Source: an uncultured Oscillospiraceae bacterium
Lineage (GTDB): Bacteria; Bacillota; Clostridia; Oscillospirales; Ruminococcaceae
Assembly (NCBI GenBank): GCA_910587135.1
Contig: CAJULF010000015.1
Location: 1-55,230 of the forward strand
Length of the DNA stretch: 55,230 nucleotides
Direction: 5' to 3'
Each line of letters begins with the position of its first letter. Positions within the stretch are counted from its first letter, which is position 1. Position numbers and translations under genes: made by a program. This document shows positions 7,705-15,882 of the stretch, piece after piece. The notes under the pieces were generated by a model. The model saw nothing but the letters and a program-made list of their open reading frames with translations. It was not told the origin of the DNA and did no database searches.

Positions 7705-8304
7705 TCATTTAAGCCTTACCGCGGATAGTTCCGCCGCGGAAAGGAACGAGCCAAGCCCGCCGGTTGCCATATTTACCGATATTTCGGTTATAAAATCCAG
7801 ACTGCCCTCGCAGTTGTTGTCAAACCAGTCGGCATACAGCGCAAGCACACCCGAAATAAGAAATTCCGAAACCGCTTTTATAGATTGCTCACCCATAGCC
7901 GCACCTGCCTTGCGAAGCGATACCGACAAGGTTTTTCGCAGCATTGCTTTGATTTTTCCGTTATTGAAAAGGTCGTGATTGTAGGTCATCAGCCTTACGA
8001 AAAAATCACGCCGCCGCTCCACCAGAGCGCTTATATCTCTGAAAACCGCGCCGATATTAAGCAGTGAGTCGTTTCCGTTTTTTATTATCTCGGAAAACTC
8101 GGAAAGTATCTCGTTTTCCAGCTCCGCCACCACATCACTAATTGTGCGGTAGTGCCGATAGAAGGTCTTCCTGTTTATTTCCGCCCGCGCCGAAAGCTCG
8201 GATATGGTTACCGCGGAAAGCTCCTTTTCCGACATAAGGTCAACAAGCGCGTTCCGTATTGTGCGTCGGGTCTTTATTATACGCAGGTCTGTTGCGTTAT
8301 CCAT
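7705..8304 (-). CDS. TetR/AcrR-family transcriptional regulator upstream of bioY
   Basis: The 199-residue protein has an N-terminal TetR helix-turn-helix: RRTIRNALVDLMSEKELSAV, TISELSARAEINRKTFYRHY, residues about 12-55. The C-terminal ligand-binding half is poorly conserved, as usual. It is the first gene of the minus-strand unit with bioY and the AEC transporter and has its own promoter at 8339-8367. TetR-family repressors of biotin genes are known in actinobacteria (BioQ), and the position here suggests an analogous role, but no operator palindrome is evident and the effector is unknown. The start is preceded by GAAAGAGG. Confidence 0.85.
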   Translation of the reverse strand: MDNATDLRIIKTRRTIRNALVDLMSEKELSAVTISELSARAEINRKTFYRHYRTISDVVAELENEILSEFSEIIKNGNDSLLNIGAVFRDISALVERRRDFFVRLMTYNHDLFNNGKIKAMLRKTLSVSLRKAGAAMGEQSIKAVSEFLISGVLALYADWFDNNCEGSLDFITEISVNMATGGLGSFLSAAELSAVRLK

Positions 8305-8338
8305 AAGTCAGCCTCTTTCATTGATTTTCCGCCCTATA

Positions 8339-8367
8339 ATAATACCACTTTTTTCTTATCTTGTCAA
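8339..8367 (-). promoter_or_regulatory. Sigma-A promoter of the TetR-bioY operon
   Basis: On the minus strand TTGACA (8367-8362), a 17-base spacer ending AGTGG, and TATTAT (8344-8339). Confidence 0.75.
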
Positions 8368-8440
8368 TAGGTTTTTGCGGGATGTCGGGTTGAAAGAGCT
8401 TTTGTGTGTTATATATAGGTGCGTTTATGCAAAAAATTCG

Positions 8441-8704
8441 ATTAGAACAACATAATAATCAAGAAGTCAAAGGCGCTGAAAGCTAAAGTCCACTGCACGC
8501 CCACGCATGAATTTCCCGCAATCCGCCGTGAGGGTTTTGCGCAAAAGTTAAGGAAATGCTTAAAATGTTATGTCGTAATTTGCGCAAAACTCCGCGCAGC
8601 CCGCGAAGCGGGCGGAGCTTTTACGGCGAGATAGCGCAAACAACGCAAAGCGTTGTTTGCAGCGGTGCGGGAAATTCTTTTTAATAATTCCGCTTTAGGT
8701 CAAC
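8441..8704 (+). repeat. Copy of the modular palindromic repeat (type B core)
   Basis: From left to right it holds a CAAAGGCGCTGAAAG tract, the left module CCCACGCATGAATTTC, and nested arms CCGCAATCCGCCG and CGGTGCGG. Inner hairpins GCCCGCGAAGCGGGC and CAAACAACG/CGTTGTTTG follow, then the right module ending TAATAATTCCGCTTTAGGTCAAC. An extra GTTTTGCGCAAA/TTTGCGCAAAAC hairpin near 8533-8590 interrupts the usual core. The reverse-oriented copy at 34913-35107 matches it closely. Confidence 0.8.
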
Positions 8705-8810
8705 ATTTCTTAAAAGAATTTTTTCTTTTTGTCAACAAATCTTAATGCTGGGAATAGCTTGACTGTCAAGCAACACTATGCTTTTGGAGATGGAGTGTAA
8801 AACATCGAAA

Positions 8811-8848
8811 TCCCGCATCGTTAAGCCATTAGCGGCAACGGTGCGGGA
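8811..8848 (-). terminator. Hairpin downstream of tRNA-Gly
   Basis: TCCCGCATCGTT at 8811-8822 pairs with AACGGTGCGGGA at 8837-8848 (one internal mismatch region). On the minus strand it follows tRNA-Gly by about 20 bases. The T tract after it is interrupted. Confidence 0.55.
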
Positions 8849-8869
8849 TATACGCGATATTCGATTTGG

Positions 8870-8940
8870 AGCGGATAATGGGAGTCGAACCCACCACCTC
8901 AGCTTGGGAAGCTAATGTTTTACCGATAAACTATATCCGC
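8870..8940 (-). tRNA. tRNA-Gly (anticodon CCC)
   Basis: On the minus strand the acceptor GCGGATA pairs fully with TATCCGC, leaving T as discriminator. The D arm is GTTT/AAAC with GG in the loop. The anticodon arm TTAGC-TTCCCAA-GCTGA carries CCC, reading GGG codons. The T arm is GTGGG-TTCGACT-CCCAT. CCA is not encoded. It has its own promoter at 9006-9034. Confidence 0.93.
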
Positions 8941-9005
8941 TAATAACCGGAGAACGTAAGACGTATTGACCTTCCAAAACTGCTGTTATCCGTTCACCGA
9001 TTATT

Positions 9006-9034
9006 ATTATAACACCATGTGCAGGATTTGTCAA
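9006..9034 (-). promoter_or_regulatory. Promoter of tRNA-Gly
   Basis: Minus-strand TTGACA (9034-9029), a 17-base spacer, TATAAT (9011-9006). Transcription would start about 55-60 bases before the tRNA. Confidence 0.75.
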
Positions 9035-9110
9035 GAGCTAATTTGTCGAAAATTTGCGCTGCATTATAAAATTGCCAACGGTACGAAGCAGGTCATAATT
9101 TTCCCGACGC

Positions 9111-10988
9111 TTATTTTTTCGGCGAAAGCTCATAATAAGCGGCGGAGTAGCGCGGGACGTTCAGCTTTATGCATCCGTTTTCGTCCGCGATGAGAGTCTT
9201 GGGATAGTGCGGGGCGCAGCCGCTCCAGATGTCGTCGGTGCTGTCAAGAATTATTTTCAGACGATTTCCCGCGCCGATATTGAGGACATAGTCCTCCTGA
9301 ATGCGGTCGGAAAAATTGAGGATCGCGGCAACGGGCTTTTCCTCGGGGCAGCTCCTCAAAACGGCGTAGCAGCGTCTGAGCGCGCTGTCGCAGTCCAGCC
9401 AGCGGAAACCGTCGAAGCTGTCGTCCCAGCGGGAAAGCGCGGGCATTTTTAAATAGATACCGCACAGCTTTTTAATAAATTTGTTGAAGCTGTCGTGCAT
9501 GGGGTAGGTGAGCACGCTCCAGTCCTGCTCCTGCTTTTCGTTCCATTCGCGGAGCTGCCCGAGTTCGTTGCCCATAAAATTCAGCTTTTTCCCGGGGTGG
9601 ACGTACATATACATATAAAGTGCCCGTGCCTGAGGGAATTTGTCCTCGTAGTCCCCGTACATCTTCTGCACTATGGTAGCCTTGCCGTGAACGCTTTCGT
9701 CGTGGGAGAACGGCAGGATATATTTCTCGCTGTAATTGTAGAGCATGGAGAAAGTAAGCTTGTGGTACGCGTCCACGCGCTGCTCGGGGGTTTTCTTGAA
9801 GTAGTCGAGTGTGTCGTTCATCCAGCCCATGTCCCACTTGTAGTCGAAGCCCAACCCTCCCTGCTCAACGGATTTTGTAACGCGGGGATAGTCAGTGGAG
9901 TCCTCGGCGCACAGCACGGCGGTGGGGTGACGGTGCTTAAGCCCTTGGTTCATTGTCTTTAAAAAGCGCGTTCCGCAGACGTTTTCGCCGCGCGCGGGCT
10001 CTCCCGCCCAGTAGATTATGCGGCTTATGGCGTCCATTCTCAGCCCGTCGAAATGAAATTCGTCGAGCCAGTAGTTTGCCGCGGATTTAAGAAAGCTGCA
10101 TACTACGGGGTGGGTGTGGTCAAAGCTGCAGCTTCCCCATTCGCTATATGCGATATCGTTGTAACCGCTTTCAAAAACAGCTGTGCCGTCAAATTTGGCA
10201 AGTGCGTATCCGTCCACCGCAAAGTGAACGGGGACAAAATCCATTATTACCGCTATGCCGTTTTTGTGGCAGTGGTTGATAAAATATTTCAGCTCCGCCG
10301 CCGTGCCGTAGCGCGAGGTGGGGGCGAAGAAGCCCGTCGCCTGATATCCCCAGCTTTCGTCGCAGGGGTATTCGCTCAGCGGCATCACCTCGATACAGTT
10401 GTAGCCCATGCTTTTGCAGTAGCTTACCAGCTTCGGGGCGAGCTGTTTATATGTATACCAGCCGTTTTCGTCATCGGGATTGGTTTTCCATGAACCTAAG
10501 TGCACCTCGTAGATGTTTAGCGCGTCCCCGTGCCATGTGGGACGGTCTTGCAGCCATGAGTAGTCCTCAAAAGCGAAATCTGACATATCGCGGATTATGG
10601 AAGCGAATTTGGGGCGCAGCTCCATTCCGTATCCGTAGGGGTCACAGCGCTCCGTTGAGCCGGATACGGTATTTATGCGGTATTTGTACATCATATCGGG
10701 CATGGCGCCATCTATGTAGATCTCCCAAAAATTCCCGTCAACCGTCCTCGCCATGTGACTGTCGCACCAGCCGTTGAAATCGCCGATGACAGCCGCTCCG
10801 ACCGCGTTGGGGGCGTAAACGCGAAACATAGTCCCCTTACCGTCAAAATGTGCTCCGAGCCATTTGTAGGAATCGAAGCTGTTTCCTGAAAAGAATTCGT
10901 CAAAATCCATTTTAGTTATGCTCCCGTAAGAGAGCACGCCTCCTTTCAAATCCCGCACTTTTTCTGCGGGCTGAGATTGTAAGCTCAT
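9111..10988 (-). CDS. glgB: 1,4-alpha-glucan branching enzyme
   Basis: The 625-residue enzyme makes alpha-1,6 branches in glycogen by cutting and transferring alpha-1,4 chains. An N-terminal CBM48-like domain (YAPNAVGAAVIGDFNGW, near residues 55-75) precedes a GH13 barrel. The four GH13 motifs are visible: DFVPVH near 249, GLRMDAIS near 319 (nucleophile Asp), CAEDSTD near 361 (acid/base Glu), and FSHDES near 427. EVHLGSWK is also typical of GlgB. The length is normal for a form without a second N-terminal domain. No other glycogen gene is adjacent. It is transcribed divergently from a TetR gene, and the two promoters overlap beside a palindromic operator. The start is preceded by TTTAAGGAAC. 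Confidence 0.93.
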   Translation of the reverse strand: MSLQSQPAEKVRDLKGGVLSYGSITKMDFDEFFSGNSFDSYKWLGAHFDGKGTMFRVYAPNAVGAAVIGDFNGWCDSHMARTVDGNFWEIYIDGAMPDMMYKYRINTVSGSTERCDPYGYGMELRPKFASIIRDMSDFAFEDYSWLQDRPTWHGDALNIYEVHLGSWKTNPDDENGWYTYKQLAPKLVSYCKSMGYNCIEVMPLSEYPCDESWGYQATGFFAPTSRYGTAAELKYFINHCHKNGIAVIMDFVPVHFAVDGYALAKFDGTAVFESGYNDIAYSEWGSCSFDHTHPVVCSFLKSAANYWLDEFHFDGLRMDAISRIIYWAGEPARGENVCGTRFLKTMNQGLKHRHPTAVLCAEDSTDYPRVTKSVEQGGLGFDYKWDMGWMNDTLDYFKKTPEQRVDAYHKLTFSMLYNYSEKYILPFSHDESVHGKATIVQKMYGDYEDKFPQARALYMYMYVHPGKKLNFMGNELGQLREWNEKQEQDWSVLTYPMHDSFNKFIKKLCGIYLKMPALSRWDDSFDGFRWLDCDSALRRCYAVLRSCPEEKPVAAILNFSDRIQEDYVLNIGAGNRLKIILDSTDDIWSGCAPHYPKTLIADENGCIKLNVPRYSAAYYELSPKK

Positions 10989-11036
10989 TTTTGTTCCTTA
11001 AACTTGCCAAAATTTTGGATTAATTTAAATAATTTG

Positions 11037-11065
11037 TTGACAAGCATTGTTTTTTATAATATAAT
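11037..11065 (+). promoter_or_regulatory. Promoter of the TetR gene at 11165, overlapping the glgB promoter
   Basis: TTGACA at 11037-11042, a 17-base spacer, TATAAT at 11060-11065. Its -10 element overlaps the -10 of the minus-strand glgB promoter at 11064-11069. Confidence 0.7.
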
Positions 11066-11092
11066 TATACAAGAGTTGTTTTTTCTGTTCAA
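11064..11092 (-). promoter_or_regulatory. Promoter of glgB
   Basis: Minus-strand TTGAAC (11092-11087), a 17-base spacer, TATAAT (11069-11064). It faces the TetR promoter; together the -10 boxes form TATAATTATA. Confidence 0.7.
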
Positions 11093-11093
11093 C

Positions 11094-11108
11094 CAACAAT
11101 TATTGTTG
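11094..11108. promoter_or_regulatory. Palindromic operator candidate CAACAATTATTGTTG
   Basis: A perfect 15-base palindrome (7-base arms, one central base) lies immediately upstream of the glgB -35 element and in the early transcribed region of the TetR gene. The position suits autoregulation by the TetR protein and co-control of glgB. A partial half-site (ATTTGTTG) lies near 11032-11039. Confidence 0.6.
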
Positions 11109-11164
11109 ATAGTCAAATATGCAACGCTTTAAAATATTTGTCGAGAAACGGCGGAGGGATAAAT

Positions 11165-11689
11165 ATGGATCTGCGTATACAGCGAACCAAGGCGGCGATA
11201 AAAAAAGCGTTTCTTGAGCTTCGCGGCAAAAAATCTATTGAGAAAATAACGATAACGGAGCTTTCCGCTCATGCCAACATAAACAAGGCGACATTTTATC
11301 TTCATTATTCCGATATCTATGAGCTTTCCGACGAGATAGAGGACGAGATGATAGACGAGATGATCGTGGGAGGGCTTGAGAATTATTTTGAAGCTCCGCA
11401 GCAGTATTCGCTGGAGATATTCGGAGCTTTTATGGACAACCGCAAAAAGCTGAAGACCATTTTTTCGGGCAGCCGCAGCGGTCTGTTTTCGGTAAAGATA
11501 GAGCAGCGGATAAAGGCAAAGCTGTATGAGAAGTATCCGGAGCTGAACACCAAGCATAACGATGTGGTGCTCTCATTTCTGACTCAGGGAATGTTTCACA
11601 CCGTGGCGGGGTGCAGAGAAGAGGATATCGGAAAGCTGTATGACGAGATAGTTCAGCTTCTTCCTCTGTTGGTGGGGCAGCTGAGGTAG
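11165..11689 (+). CDS. TetR/AcrR-family transcriptional regulator divergent from glgB
   Basis: The 174-residue protein has a TetR helix-turn-helix in residues about 8-52: RTKAAIKKAFLELRGKKSIE, then ITITELSAHANINKATFYLHY. An acidic helix and a variable C-terminal half follow. The start at 11165 has GGAGGG upstream with good spacing; an earlier in-frame start at 11138 does not. The effector is unknown. The shared divergent promoter and the palindrome at 11094-11108 make self-regulation and possible glgB regulation likely. It resembles, but is not a duplicate of, the TetR upstream of bioY. Confidence 0.85.
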   Translation: MDLRIQRTKAAIKKAFLELRGKKSIEKITITELSAHANINKATFYLHYSDIYELSDEIEDEMIDEMIVGGLENYFEAPQQYSLEIFGAFMDNRKKLKTIFSGSRSGLFSVKIEQRIKAKLYEKYPELNTKHNDVVLSFLTQGMFHTVAGCREEDIGKLYDEIVQLLPLLVGQLR

Positions 11690-11717
11690 CTGAAGGCACG
11701 GCTTGCAAAGCAGGTCA

Positions 11718-11975
11718 CAGACTGTATTTTAAGGTTGACCTCAATTGGATTATTAAGGCAACACCGCACAAAGCCCGCGCTTCGCGCTTTGCACGCATCT
11801 TGCTTGCATATTTTCCGTCATCTTGCACAAGTTCTCCTTGGCGGGCGTCAGCCCGCCGGCGTCGACCTTGTACAATCTGACGAAAAATCTGACGGCGCAA
11901 TCTGCGCACAAGCTTTGTGCGGTGTTGCCTTAAAAAAATTATTGCGCGGCAACGTCGGCGCAGGAAATTTAAATA
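11718..11975. repeat. Modular repeat copy interrupted by a MITE-like element
   Basis: The left remnant 11718-11754 reads CAGACTGTATTTTAAGG then TTGACC and TTATTAA, the reverse of the family's right end. The right remnant 11934-11975 has AACGTCGGCGCAGGAAATTT, matching the left module. The 181-bp element at 11753-11933 sits between them. The right remnant runs directly into the GH95 ribosome binding site (AAATAAGGAG, 11971-11980). Confidence 0.6.
11753..11933. mobile_element. 181-bp MITE-like element with 21-bp perfect terminal inverted repeats
   Basis: The ends begin TTAAGGCAACACCGC and finish GCGGTGTTGCCTTAA; the inverted repeat is perfect over 21 bases including TTAA. The interior is an imperfect palindrome, for example ATTTTCCGTCATCTTG against a near-complement of ATCTGACGAAAAAT, with a GGCGGGC/GCCCGCC centre. 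It has no ORF. TTAA at both ends suggests a target site. It is non-autonomous; no related transposase is in the window. Confidence 0.7.
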
Positions 11976-11985
11976 AGGAGTAAAG

Positions 11986-14298
11986 ATGAACATTATAAGT
12001 TTTGAGCAAGAGGGAAACAAGGAGCTTTGGGAGCAGCAGTGTCTGCCGATAGGCAACGGATATATGGGCGCTTCCATGTTCGGCGGGGTGCGCGAGGAAC
12101 GTATCGTGCTGAATGAGAAAAGCCTGTGGGCGGGCGGTCCGTGTGAGCGGCGCAAGGATTATTACGGCGGCAACAAGCGGGACAGGTACAAGTATGTCGC
12201 GGAGGTTCAAAGGGAGCTTGCCGCGGGGAATTACCAAAGGGTGACGGAGCTTCTGCCCGATCTTACGGGCGACGGGGATTTCGGGAGCTATCTGCTGCTG
12301 TGCGACGCGGTTCTGGAATTCGAGCTGCCGGAGGGCGAGCCGCGGGGGTATTTGAGGGCTTTGGATCTGGAGCGCTCGCTGTATTCGTGCAGCTTTTCGG
12401 TGAAAAATGTTCATCATTACCGCACAGCTTTCGCAAGCTATCCCGACAGGGTAATGGTGTTTAAATTTGAAACACGGGATACTTTCGGGATAAACGACAG
12501 GCTGCTAAGCTTCACGCTGCGGCTTGACAAGACCCACCCCGCGAAAATCTGCGGCGAGGGCGATACGCTTGTGTACAGCGGCGCGGTCGAGGACAACGGA
12601 ATGCGGTTTGACGCGCGTTTCAAGGTGGATACGGACGGAACGCTTGATATTTCCGAGAATGGCATAAGAGTCAGCGGAGCGAGCAGGGCGGTAATTTATT
12701 TCTGCGCGGCGACGGATTATGAGATGAAGTACCCGACCTACCGAAGCGGGATCGCTCCCGAAAAAATAACCGTGCCCATTGTGGAGAAAGCCGCAGAAAA
12801 GGGCTGTGATGAGCTTTACATAGCACATTGTGCGGATTATTCCGAGATATTCGACAGGGTATCGCTGAGGATAAACAAAAATCCCGTGTATTTGCCCGCT
12901 GACAAGCTTCTTGAGGAGTATAAAAAGGGCAACAGGGCGGCGATGAATATGTTGGAAATGCTGTATTTCCAGTACGGGCGCTATCTGCTCATTTCCTCGT
13001 CAAGAGCGGGCGCACTTCCCGCCAATCTTCAGGGAGTGTGGAACGAGAGCAACACGCCTCCATGGTGCTGTGATTACCATATAAATGTCAATTTACAGAT
13101 GAATTATTGGGGGGCGTACAACACCAACATGGCGGAAACGGCGCTGCCGCTGACGGAATTTCTGGATTCTCTGCGCGAGCCGGGGCGGGTCACTGCCAAG
13201 GAGTATTATAATATAGTAAGCGACGATAAAAATCCCGAAAACGGCTGGACGGCGCACACTCAGTGCTCGCCTTTCGGCTGGACTGCGCCCGGGTGGGATT
13301 TCTACTGGGGCTGGTCGACCGCGGCGGTGGCGTGGCTGATGCAGAACATATGGGAGTATTACGAGTTTACGGGCGACGCGGAATATTTAAGGGAGAAGAT
13401 TTTCCCGATAATGCGGGAGAGCGTAAGCTTCTACACCCAATGGCTGATTTACGACGAGGGACAGGACAGACTGGTTTCCTCGCCGACATACTCGCCGGAG
13501 CACGGTCCCGCTTCTATCGGCAACACCTACGAGCAGAGCCTTATCGAGCAGCTTTTCATTGATTTCCTGACCGCCTCGGAGGTTCTCGGCGAAGAGGGCG
13601 CTTTGCAGGAGAAGGTGCGGGAAATGATCCCGCGTCTAAAGCCCTATTCCGTAAGCAAAACAGGATTGCTCAAGGAGTGGTTTGAGGAGGACAACGAGGA
13701 CTTTGACCGCTCCAAAATACAGAAAAACCACCGCCATATAAGCCATTTGATGGGACTGTACCCCGGAAAGCGGATAAATTCCGACACTCCCGAGCTTATG
13801 AAAGCGGCGACAGCCACCATGGACGACCGCGGTGACGAGTCCACGGGCTGGGCGAGGGCGTATAAGATAAACCTGCGCAGCCGCACGGGCGACGGAAACC
13901 GCACCTACAAGCTGCTCCGCGGTCTGTTGGAGAGCTGTACGTTCGTGAATCTGTGGGATTTCCACCCGCCGTTTCAGATTGACGGCAATTTCGGCGCTTC
14001 CGCGGGAATGGCGGAAATGCTGCTGCAAAGTCATGAGGGAGTTATTCGGCTGCTGCCCGCTGTTCCTGACGATTGGAAAAGCGGCGAATTTAAGGGGCTG
14101 TGCGCACGCGGCGGTTTCACGGTGGACGCAAGCTGGTACGGCGGCGCGGTCACGTCGCTGAGAATAAGCTCCAAAACGGGCGGCGAGTGCGAGATCGCCT
14201 ATCCCGACAAGGACGGTGTAACGGCTGTGAATATAAAACTGGCAGCGGGTGAGAGCCGCGATATTGTTAAGAGCGCTCACGAAAATCTTAACGAGTAA
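11986..14298 (+). CDS. Glycoside hydrolase family 95 (alpha-L-fucosidase or related)
   Basis: The 770-residue protein has GH95 hallmarks: LPIGNGYMGASMFGG and LNEKSLWAGGP at the N terminus, and LPANLQGVWNE then DYHINVNLQMNYW (Asn367, Asn369) in the barrel. SPEHGP (Glu505) and FQIDGNFGASAGMAEMLLQS (Asp666) follow. Known family members remove alpha-1,2-linked L-fucose, and some act on L-galactose; catalysis uses an Asn/Asp pair and a Glu. My assignment of these residues to those roles is tentative. No signal peptide is present, so it should act inside the cell on imported oligosaccharide. The ribosome binding site AAGGAG comes directly after a repeat remnant. A GH27 enzyme follows after a decayed transporter. 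Confidence 0.9.
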   Translation: MNIISFEQEGNKELWEQQCLPIGNGYMGASMFGGVREERIVLNEKSLWAGGPCERRKDYYGGNKRDRYKYVAEVQRELAAGNYQRVTELLPDLTGDGDFGSYLLLCDAVLEFELPEGEPRGYLRALDLERSLYSCSFSVKNVHHYRTAFASYPDRVMVFKFETRDTFGINDRLLSFTLRLDKTHPAKICGEGDTLVYSGAVEDNGMRFDARFKVDTDGTLDISENGIRVSGASRAVIYFCAATDYEMKYPTYRSGIAPEKITVPIVEKAAEKGCDELYIAHCADYSEIFDRVSLRINKNPVYLPADKLLEEYKKGNRAAMNMLEMLYFQYGRYLLISSSRAGALPANLQGVWNESNTPPWCCDYHINVNLQMNYWGAYNTNMAETALPLTEFLDSLREPGRVTAKEYYNIVSDDKNPENGWTAHTQCSPFGWTAPGWDFYWGWSTAAVAWLMQNIWEYYEFTGDAEYLREKIFPIMRESVSFYTQWLIYDEGQDRLVSSPTYSPEHGPASIGNTYEQSLIEQLFIDFLTASEVLGEEGALQEKVREMIPRLKPYSVSKTGLLKEWFEEDNEDFDRSKIQKNHRHISHLMGLYPGKRINSDTPELMKAATATMDDRGDESTGWARAYKINLRSRTGDGNRTYKLLRGLLESCTFVNLWDFHPPFQIDGNFGASAGMAEMLLQSHEGVIRLLPAVPDDWKSGEFKGLCARGGFTVDASWYGGAVTSLRISSKTGGECEIAYPDKDGVTAVNIKLAAGESRDIVKSAHENLNE

Positions 14299-14349
14299 TA
14301 ACATTAACGGCAAACGTTTGCGCCGCGCTACGCAGCATAGGAAATAACC

Positions 14350-15611
14350 ATGAAATTACGGACTTTATCGGAAAATGAGATATTCATAACGTTCAAGGCA
14401 CTTGCGCTTTTATTGTCGAGCGGCGTATATTTGCGGGAGGTTGATGGAAAAGATAAATGCGCCCAAGGTAGTGGGTGAGAGCGTTGGGGGAATGCTATTC
14501 GGCGGTACGCTGCTGTGTCATTTTTTCCCTGAGCATATATCGGGCATATTTAACGGCTTTGCGGAAGAGGGCAAGGTATTAAACCTGTTTTATCAGTTGG
14601 GCTGATATTCCTGATGTTTTCCTTTGTATTTAACACGAGCAGAGATAAACAAAAAGCATATCAAAACGATTAGTCCTGTATTTATAGGCGCGACGATACT
14701 GCCGATGCCCGGAGCGGTTCCGTTTGCGGGTTTGTTTGAGACAGAATTTATAGGTTAAGCGAACAATAAAATATCATTTCTTCTGGTATTCGTTATCGGC
14801 GTGGCGATAACGTCCATTCCTGTGATATCAAAGATGTTTTTTGATATGGGAATAATGAACACAGCTTTTGCGAACGTTATATTAACGGTTTCGACGTTCC
14901 CGGATCTGTGCCTTTGAATACTGTTAAACGCTGCGACAAGAATGAGACGATCAGTGAGATAAAGCTTCCCGATATGCTGCTTGCAGCAGCGCTGACGCTT
15001 GGAATGTTCGCGGCGGTCAAGCCGCTTACAGACCGCTCACATATAAAATGGTGCAGGAAAGAAATAAGCGCTACATATTATTATACGGTGAGCTTTATCG
15101 CGCTTCCGGTCGTTTCGGCAGTGCCCCATCACTTCAGTATAAATATAATGTACTCGGCATTTCTGGCGGGGTATGTGGCAAAGTCAATATCAGCAAACAA
15201 TAAAACGGCGCTTGACAGAATGGAAGCGGTAAAAAATTTTTCGTTTTCATTTTTTTCCGATATATTTTGCTCTGGTCGGAATACAGTTAAATCCGATAAA
15301 TCATTTCTCGATAACGAGATTTGCGCTTTTCTTTGCCATAGCTTTCGGCTTAGAAGCGATAGGAACAACAGCCATGATATGGTTTACCAAGCTGAAAAGA
15401 AGCGCGGCCGTGAATTTTGCGGTAAAAATGAACGCAAGGGGCGGACCTGTATAGTTTTGCAACCGTTGCCTCCTCGTATAAAATAATAAGTATTGAGTTT
15501 TTCACGGTGCTGATACTTACCACAATGCTTTCGTCGATGATAGCTGGCTACTGGCTGAGATATCAGCAAAAGAAGGACAGCGCGGTGTTTGCTGAGCTGT
15601 ATGAAACGTAA
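14350..15611 (+). pseudogene. Decayed cation/proton antiporter (CPA2/Kef-like)
   Basis: Fragments in different frames spell a membrane antiporter in order. They are a hydrophobic start (LALLLLSSGVYLRE), then MEKINAPKVVGESVGGMLFGG (from 14441 in another frame), and FIGATILPMPGAVPFAGLF near 14680-14750. LVFVIGVAITSIPVISKMFFDMG near 14790-14860, and INIMYSAFLAGYVAKSI near 15139-15190, come next, with a tail IAGYWLRYQQKKDSAVFAELYET ending at a TAA at 15609-15611. At least four frame changes and in-frame stops separate them. The family exchanges sodium or potassium for protons. The gene is clearly non-functional. It lies between GH95 and GH27, so it may once have been part of that cluster. Confidence 0.8.
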
Positions 15612-15682
15612 GCAATAGGTTAGGGGCAGGACACCGAGTCACATAATGGTCGAGTCACGAATCCGCGCTCAAAGGTACAGGA

Positions 15683-15768
15683 ATAATGCCGGCGCAGTCA
15701 AGCCGCCTACAAAAAATGAGTGCAAACCGTCCGCGCAGTCAAGCCGCGTTCAAAAAATAGGGACAAAC
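15683..15768 (+). repeat. Short direct repeat, two units of about 41 bases
   Basis: Two adjacent degenerate units share GCGCAGTCAAGCCGC, then CAAAAAATG/TAGGG and CAAACCG. They precede the palindromic element in the GH27 leader. A partial related tract (GCGGTCAAGCCGC) occurs in the pseudogene near 15013. Confidence 0.5.
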
Positions 15769-15870
15769 CGCCCACGCAGGAAATTTTCCGCGAGAGCCTG
15801 ACGCAGCGTAACGGAGCGTCAGCGGAGTGAGCTGTGTCGGGCGGGTCGCGAAAAATTTCAAATTAAAATA
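15764..15870 (+). repeat. Modular palindromic repeat copy in the GH27 leader
   Basis: The left module CCGCCCACGCAGGAAATTTTCC and the right arm TCGCGAAAAATTTC (15846-15859), followed by AAATTAAAATA, match the family ends. The core (GAGCCTGACGCAGCG, AACGGAGCG, GTGAGC) differs from the type A and B cores. The next bases, AGGAGG at 15871-15876, are the GH27 ribosome binding site. Confidence 0.65.
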
Positions 15871-15882
15871 AGGAGGAAAAGT

